DNA of 64,000 bases from Nemophila menziesii (lineage: Eukaryota > Streptophyta > Magnoliopsida > Boraginales > Hydrophyllaceae). Positions 57,033 to 64,000 of the stretch are shown one piece after another (within the stretch, counting starts at the first letter, position 1; every line of letters begins with the position of its first letter). The notes beneath the pieces are model-generated. The model ran no database searches, was not told where the DNA came from, and saw only the letters and a list, made by a program, of their open reading frames with translations. Where the stretch lies: assembly GCA_029959085.1 (NCBI GenBank), contig JARWIR010000002.1:77342224-77406223 (forward strand), in the 5' to 3' direction. Position numbers and translations under genes: made by a program.

Positions 57033-58753
57033 ATGTGGCAGCGATTAGTGATTGTTATAGTTTTGTTATCAATTCTAGCTGTCTCTGTAACAGCAAAAGA
57101 AGAACAGAAGGTGAATAAATCTTCATCGACGGGACTGTTTTGGTCGGCGGCGAAGGAAGATGGAAGAGATCTCTTGAGTAAAGCGGCGGACGGCGATGGA
57201 TCACTGTTGAATGAACTTAAAGAGGATCACGATGATATAGATGGAGGTTTTTCCACTCTTGACGGGATGTTACAATGGGCTATAGGTATTTCATCTTCTT
57301 GTTCCTTGACTTTTATGCTTGTTTCATTGAGAACTTACGTCGAACACTAATGGCTATAAATATCTACCAAAGAAATAGCAAATAACTATATATAACTAGT
57401 GAGACATGTTGAGATCCTTTGAAGTAACATTAACTATATTGTATATGATCCGTGATTAATTCATGATACTTAATTTCAAATGAGACAGGTCATTCCGATC
57501 CTTCTAAATTGAAGGAAACAGCCAAAGAATCTCAGCGCTTATCTTCTGACGAATTGAAGGCACGTCAAATGGAAATAAAGGTAAAAACATCACCTAATTT
57601 CTCTTTACCTACTCCATGTTGTATTTGATTCGTATAATTTATCACACAGGAATTAATGGAGAAACTAAAAATGCCATCAGATGCTGATTTAATGAAAATA
57701 GCAATTAACGATTTAGCAAATGGTTCTTTATCATTAGAAGAGCGTCACCGTGCTTTACAAGAACTTTTAATACTTGTTGAGCCAATAGACAATGCAATTG
57801 GTATGTAATTAGTTAATTACACTTTAATCTAATTTTCACACACGCAAAATCTTGATAAACTTCTTTCTTTTCAGATTTAGGCAAACTTGGAGGACTTGTT
57901 ATTGTAATAAACGAACTTACACATACCGAATCTGAAATAAGGACTAATGCTGCATGGATAATCGGTAAAGCGAGTCAAAACAACCCTATTGTTCAGAAAC
58001 AGGTATGTAATTACTAATTATTCACAAATTCTTAGCCATTAATTTTAATATTTTGTGAAATCAGGTTCTGGAACTTGGAGGACTTGTAAAACTAATGGAA
58101 ATGGTAAATTCAAATTCTACAGAAGAAGCCATTAAAGCTTTATACGCAGTTTCAGCTTTAATCAGAAATAATTTCGATGGGCAAGAATTGTTTTGCGCAG
58201 AAGCTGGAGAGTTATTGCTTCAGGTAAACGCAAATTTGATTGTTTTTCAATCTCATTTATTAATTTTTATTTCTTTTGCAGAATATTCTTAGCAATTCGA
58301 GTATCGATATTAGGTTAAGAAGAAAATCCGTGTTTCTTGTTGCTGACCTGGCGGAGTTTCAATATGGAGCGAAATTACCTGTTTTTAATAACCGATTCTT
58401 TTTGAAATCGATAGTTGATCTTCTCATGTCAAATGACCTTGATCTTCAAGAGAAGGTGGGATATTTATTACTATTTATCTAATAAAATGCTACTATCTTT
58501 TAATATTTGCGTTTAAGGCCAATCTTTAATTTTGTAGGCTTTGTACGCGATTAAGAATTTGTTACAGCTAAATTCAGCAAAGGTGATTATATTAAAGGAT
58601 TTTTGTAACTTGGAAGGGGTATTGGAAAAAATGAGGAAGGAATTAGAGGTATTAATGGTGGATGAAGATTATAAAGAATTTGCAAGTGATGTAGAAAGTC
58701 TTAGAAAAGAAGTGAAGATGATTTTTAAAGAAAAAATGGATAAGGTGAAGTGA
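57033..58753 (+). CDS. Fes1/SIL1-type Hsp70 nucleotide-exchange factor, secretory
   Basis: Seven exons with GT-AG borders: 57033-57285, 57489-57580, 57650-57800, 57875-58002, 58065-58223, 58282-58455 and 58538-58753; total 390 residues in one frame. Residues 1-21 (LVIVIVLLSILAVSVTA core) form a signal peptide. A Fes1-type N-terminal domain (LDGMLQWAIGHSDPS, residues about 75-90) is followed by armadillo-like repeats (DLGKLGGLVIVINEL, AAWIIGKASQNNP, LELGGLVKLMEM, AVSALIRNN) and a charged helical tail. HspBP1/Fes1/SIL1 proteins bind the ATPase domain of Hsp70 and speed ADP release; with a signal peptide the likely partner is BiP in the ER lumen. No HDEL-type tail is present. The gene stands alone, downstream of a solo LTR. 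Confidence 0.9.
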
Positions 58754-61700
58754 AAGATTTGAAGTTCGATTTTATTTAAAGACTTAAATTTTGAGCTTAG
58801 GAAAATATTTGTTGACAGGTCAGGCTAGTTCCTACTTGAGCAATGGAGAAAAGGAGAAGAGATTTATAGGTGAAGAACAGGTAGATTAGAGATTTAAGGA
58901 AGAAGTATTATGAGGCTTGTAATGTAGAAGTGTAAATTACGATTAGTATGTTATATTTTTGATATATTATCATTTTTCCCAAGGCATAAATGAAAGTGTG
59001 TGTGTGTGTGTTTTGTCTTTGATACTAAATGCATTGTTCATATGTATTAAGATGCTTCATACTTTTGATAGTGTATGGTTGTGCTGATCAGTTTTGGTCC
59101 TTTGAAGTTGATAGTGATAATTATGAAGAAGATCATGTCTAATTAAAAAATAAGTATTTCTAAACTAAGGTTGATGGATCGAAATCGAATAAATAAGGAA
59201 ACTGTTACAGTTTTAGTTAAATATTACAAAATAATACTCAAACGATATTAGCTAACTATTACAAATAAAATTAGCATCAAATGACATTAGCTAGAATTTC
59301 AAAATGTGATGTTTGCTTCAGATTGTTGAATCTGTCTTTGCTCGGGCCCTGGGTAATGAATTCCGAACTATATGAGCTATTCTGCTCGATAATCGCATTG
59401 GGACAGTTTTGTTTTAGAAACTAAATACATAAACTAAATATTAAGGAATGACCTCATGTTCTTTTTTTTTTTTGGGACAAAAATGACCTCATGTTCTTTT
59501 TTTTTGGGACAAAAATGACCTCATGTTCTCAAATCATCGACTCATAAGAAATAATTTGTTGATCAACCATCATAGGACTCAGTAAGTAAGTATATATATT
59601 GTATATATATACCGGTCAACCAACTCAAATATAAGTTGTTATACTGATGTGGTGACAACAACAATGACGTTGACAAAGAAAAAGGCAACAACACTGACTA
59701 CCAAAAAATCATGCTATATTACTTATATTATTGGAGTGGTTATGATCATTTTAATTGGACAATTTTTTTAAAATTATACTTTTAATAAGTGGATAAATAT
59801 TATAAAACATAGATCAATATTAGGAAGGTATTTGTAAGCTGTAACTTTTAATCTAACAGTTTATACAGATTTTCCAATCAAATATGTTTAGCTAAAATAG
59901 TTGGTAGTAAATTGAAGTTAGGGGATAATAAAGTTTTTCCAATTAGAATAAAAACGATTCGACTTGTTTTGTAGCAATCCTTGTCATCACACTGAGGTAT
60001 GTATTGCTACATACATCCTAATTTCCAAGACTAAACAAAACGTTACCAACCCAATTTTCTTGACTTGCTTCACCAATCTCATTGTATGGTTTCCATATAC
60101 CGTCAAATATATTTTAGAACTATCTTTAGCAACTATCAACCCACCTGATGTAGCACTCGCGTTAGTCTTAGTAGGTGCGTGCTATACAATATTCTTCCGT
60201 CAAGTTAGCTAGGTGAATTTGTCAAGCAAATTTATGGATAAGCAAATGTCATCATTATGCCTAATAGGCTACTATCTCATCATTACCGCCAATGAGAATA
60301 CACCTAATACACCATTAATATGACATAATTTTCTTAATAACCACCAATAATTATTGAAGTATAAATCTAACAATTTTTTATAAATAAACAAATATTCAAG
60401 ATACTACCACAAAAATATTAAACAAAAAATAATATAAATAAATAAGAAAGAAGGGCGAACTTGTGGATATGAAACTGTGGTATATAATTGTATTTTTTTT
60501 TTTCATAAAACACAAAATTAGAACATTCAAAACAAGCTCATTATTATACTCATCACAAAACGACCGAAATCAGACTCGAAGTCGATTTCCATAAATGAAA
60601 ATCCACATATCTGAAGTATATGGGTATATGGGTAAGAGAAGCATAAAATGGTCGTAAATCATAAAAACGTAGAGATAATCTTGGCTTAAAAGGGACGTGT
60701 TCATGATTTGAGAGTGTAAGGTAACTAGGATTTTGTACATAAGGAAAAAGTAGATAGATGAAAGAGTGGTTTACTTTGGTTCGGGGTGTAAAATGAAGTG
60801 ATATGGGTTAAGGGTTTATATAATATATGTTATATACAAAAAGTCTATGAACAGAATCGGTTCAAACCGAGGAAAAGAATTGAAAAACCAAACTGAAACC
60901 GACTTGGTCAGGAACATTTTTAAAAATTCTAAATCGTGACCCAACCTTTGTTTAATATCAGTTTGGGACACTTCGACTTCATGTGGGTTTTGGGCTAGGT
61001 TTTATGCTTCGGGTTGGGCCTTTTTTTTCTCACCTATTAGTTTTATTTTTTTGTCTAAGACCACATTTAATTACTTCAAAACGAGTTATTAGAACCTCTA
61101 TCTACATTAACAATAAATACATAAAAGAAACTCTCTATATGCACACATATCATCCAACTCTCCCGTCGTAGATTGCAAGATGTGCTAGTTATCGAAAATG
61201 AACACACATCCCTTCGTATATCGCAAGTTTTATTAGTCCTCCAAAGTGAACCATTACCGATCATCGAACCTCTCGCACCTTTCTAGGCCTCCATGAAAGG
61301 AACAAAAACAACAACACCACAAAATAAACAACAACAAGATAGAGGTACCTAATCACGGTCAATTACACCACTGTGACCTATAGCGGTGTATAATACCGTA
61401 AAACCTCCCAAATAACCCCAAATTGAGTTTGAACCACAAAGGATAGGGCAAGCGGAGGGTGGTACTTGTACTTGAACTGAATAATATCATATTTCTCGTT
61501 ATCCTCATTCCATAATATATCCCAAATTGGAACTATACCCAGTTCACATGTCTCTCCGTTTCATCAATATACCACTCATCCAAAATTCTCATATCAACAA
61601 ACAATTGAAACCATTCAAAGTCAGACTCAATCCCTATGCCAACTTTTTTAGCTGGAAACTTTATCACAAATTCCCGTTGTTTACAAAAAGAAAGTCGCAT

Positions 61701-61859
61701 CTGTTGTACACCTATATCAAATTGCCCTATTAATAAAATCATAAAAAATCTATCTTGAATTGATTTATAATAAAATTTTCAAATTGAACAAGCAAATGCC
61801 TGCCTTTTGTAAGACGTCCTTAGCCCATCACATCCTAACAATTCAAATTTGCCACACAC
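58754..61859. other. Intergenic stretch 3' of the Fes1/SIL1-type gene
   Basis: No gene or recognisable transposon was found. It includes a TG microsatellite (about 58997-59012), a triple direct repeat at 59447-59528, a TATATATA-rich spot near 59590 and short open frames without likeness to known proteins. Confidence 0.5.
59447..59528. repeat. Triple direct repeat with T-runs
   Basis: ATGACCTCATGTTC followed by a T-run and GGGACAAAA occurs three times, about 30-36 bases apart, differing mainly in T-run length. This is typical of slippage. Confidence 0.75.
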
Positions 61860-63386
61860 TAATATATCATCTTTTGTGATAGAATAATCATATCATGAGA
61901 CATCTTTTTGGAATATTAATGGACCTAAGAGAGGGATTATTTCTTAGTATTTGATGTTCTTACCTTCTTATCTTATTTTGGGCTTATCACTATTTTTTGA
62001 GTCTTTTGTGCTTCAATTGTTTGTTAAGTGTGTAGTTTTTCAGGTACATGGTTGACATGAAATACTAAGACTATATGAATAAGTCAAAGTCAACCCCAAG
62101 TTAAGGCGTAAAGAGAGTGAAAAGTCACTTTGGAAGAACTTGAGTGTTTCCAGGAAAAGTCTCTATGTAACTTGTTTCAGTCACCACGAAGAATTTCTTA
62201 GGGATTTTAACCTAATTCCTTTTGATTTGGATAGAGCATGAAGTCAGTGAAACGTGACAAGTGACGGAAGTCAATTCGGAACTTGGCCAACATAGAGTAA
62301 GACAGGTTGGCCCTTTTGGACCCCCTAAGGGGGGCCTATTTGGACCTAAAACATTTTAAGACTCATATAAATATACTTTATTAGGTGGAAAAGACACACA
62401 ATTCATATTACATAAGAGATAAACACGCCTGGAGCTAAGGGAGAAGAAGGGAGAAGGGCTTTCAACAGCAATTCCACCATTCTTTATCATCGAAATCCTG
62501 GTCCGTCTTGTCCTTCAGAGTTATGTTATTGCGTTTTAAGAATGATTTTCATAGTTTTAATTCTTAATTTCCATTATTTTAGTATGAGCTAAATTCTCTT
62601 GTGCTCGAGACTTGCATAGAGTGTGCACCTTTGATGATTAATTAGGTGTTTTTAACATTTGTAGTATTCATATTTAAGTCAATTGAACACATTTTCGTTG
62701 TTTATATTATTGCAATTATGGGCTATTCTTACCTTGATCAAGTATAGGGTAGTAATAGTAGTTAGACTATCGCCCAGGCGGGGGGGGTTTAATTACGGAC
62801 CTAGGATATAAGCGCTCATTGTGCGTTAGTGAGCTGGAAGGTTTTGACTCGCCGAGTAGTCAATAGGGTGTGAACTAATTAGCGTCCAAAAATATTGTAG
62901 GGTCACCCGGGAGGGGTCCCTAGTACCGTAGGATAGAGTCTTATTCACCCGGGATGGGTTAGGAAGAGAACTTAATCCCGGCTAACGTAAAATGACCAAT
63001 TTACCTTTACGTCTGGAAACATCCAATTAATTGATTTCGAGGATTACCAACAATGATTAAGCACTACTTTTTCATATTCCACAACTTTACTTAGTTAAGT
63101 AGCTTTTACTCTTTAGTTATTACTCTCTATTTCTTAATCATTTAAATATGTCTTTTTTATCGCATTTAGTTTAATCTTAAGAAACCCAAACAAACATTCA
63201 TCTTTTAATTAGTGTACTTGCAACTAAACCAAGGTAATCATAAGCACAACTACAATAATTTTGATAATTCCTGAGATAATCCTCTTTACTTACCCATTTT
63301 ATTACTTGTCAACGAACCTCGTACACTTGCAAGTGGTTAAAGCCCTCTAGTTTAAGCGATTATTTATCACACTCACGGGACCGACA
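61860..63386 (+). mobile_element. Gypsy-like solo LTR, plus orientation
   Basis: Same family as 46560-48070 and 50097-51553: shared GACATCTTTTTGG near the start, TCCCGGCTAACGTAAAATGACC in the middle, ATTACTTGTCAACGA near the end. Candidate 5-bp target repeat CACAC (61855-61859) / CACAA (63387-63391). The first bases TA instead of TG suggest decay. No coding region or primer-binding site follows. Confidence 0.6.
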
Positions 63387-64000
63387 CACAAACAATCTGA
63401 GCCTTTTAAAATTGTCCAACATATTCACTAGGCCAAGCCCACCAACCAAACACCGGCCTGATCGCGAATGGGTCAGACCCACTTTGTCCCCTAAATTGCC
63501 CAACCCCTCCGTCCCCATTCTACCCTTCACGGTGGAGTGATGCTGCCGAATAAAGCTTCTATGACAACGTTCAGAGTCGCGACTCAAGTCCGCATCCAAA
63601 TCCCCTTCGTCACCCCTATCCTCACGTCGCCCAACTCATACGCTGCTCTACCATTTTGATTCATCACCCACTTTGTCCCTAACTGGCGCCCCGATCTACA
63701 ACAATACCCTAGATTTCCCGAACACTGACATCAAACCCGTTACCAAGGCCTTCCCCTATCATCAACAAAAACTCTGAATGGTGCCCTTCCACACTACCAC
63801 TCCTCCACCAAAGTCAACAAACAATGACCCAAATCGAAATCTCAGGTGAAATAATCTCCGTAGTTCAGAAAATCAAGAAATCATCAAGAAACACCATCAA
63901 ATAAGGGTAATAAGAGAGTGAAAATCCCAAAATCCTTTTGAAAACCACTAGAGAGAGATAGAAAAACGAGAAAAAATTCGATTAATAACCTGTTTTAGAG
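63387..64000. other. C-rich non-coding stretch at the window end
   Basis: Base composition changes sharply: C-rich on the plus strand with CCCACTTTGTCCC occurring twice (63478 and 63668). Open frames are short and resemble nothing known. It may be the leader of a gene beyond the window or another repeat. Confidence 0.35.

Noticed and set aside
59964..60212. 82-codon membrane-like protein
   Set aside because: No promoter, no recognised family; composition matches AT-rich non-coding DNA around it.

Overview
The window is nuclear DNA of a eudicot plant: AT-rich, with spliced GT-AG genes and dense nested plant transposons (CACTA, MULE, hAT, copia, Gypsy-type LTRs, LINE). Only two ordinary host genes look intact: an ASHR2-type MYND-SET lysine methyltransferase (18599-19729, minus) and a seven-exon Fes1/SIL1-type Hsp70 nucleotide-exchange factor with a signal peptide (57033-58753, plus).

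Layout. 1-11848 is a minus-oriented LTR retrotransposon whose internal region is non-coding but packed with short perfect hairpins. It is split by a complete 7.8-kb CACTA element (2224-10038, TSD TAT) with an apparently intact four-exon tnp2 gene and a five-exon tnpA-like gene carrying a probable late frameshift. 11849-20534 (copy A) and 24041-40713 (copy B) are two copies of one segmental duplication that includes the SET gene. Copy A gained a MULE and lost 597 bp. Copy B's SET gene has a 16-nt deletion exactly where a 9-kb CACTA element (30237-39248, TSD TGC) is inserted. A decayed hAT transposase lies between the copies (21841-23830). A third, more diverged partial copy (C) starts at 40714.

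The 9-kb CACTA carries a broken tnp2 (one in-frame stop, one frameshift), a truncated tnpA-like gene ending in 42-bp tandem repeats, and pieces that look like captured host genes: exons of a CAMTA (CG-1) transcription factor and a PPR-like fragment.

41951-52664 is a decayed SIRE-type copia element with long LTRs. A non-autonomous CACTA-like element and two LTRs of one Gypsy-like family, in opposite orientations, are nested in it. A LINE 3' fragment (52665-54104) and a solo SIRE LTR (54110-56228) follow, then the Fes1/SIL1-type gene with a TGACGTGG unfolded-protein-response-type element upstream. 58754-64000 holds no convincing gene, only a third Gypsy-like solo LTR (61860-63386).

The strongest unexplained signal is the hairpin array in the first retrotransposon: at least 18 units with five-base loops and stems that change on both arms together. 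The duplicated segment also gives natural before/after comparisons for several transposon insertions and deletions.
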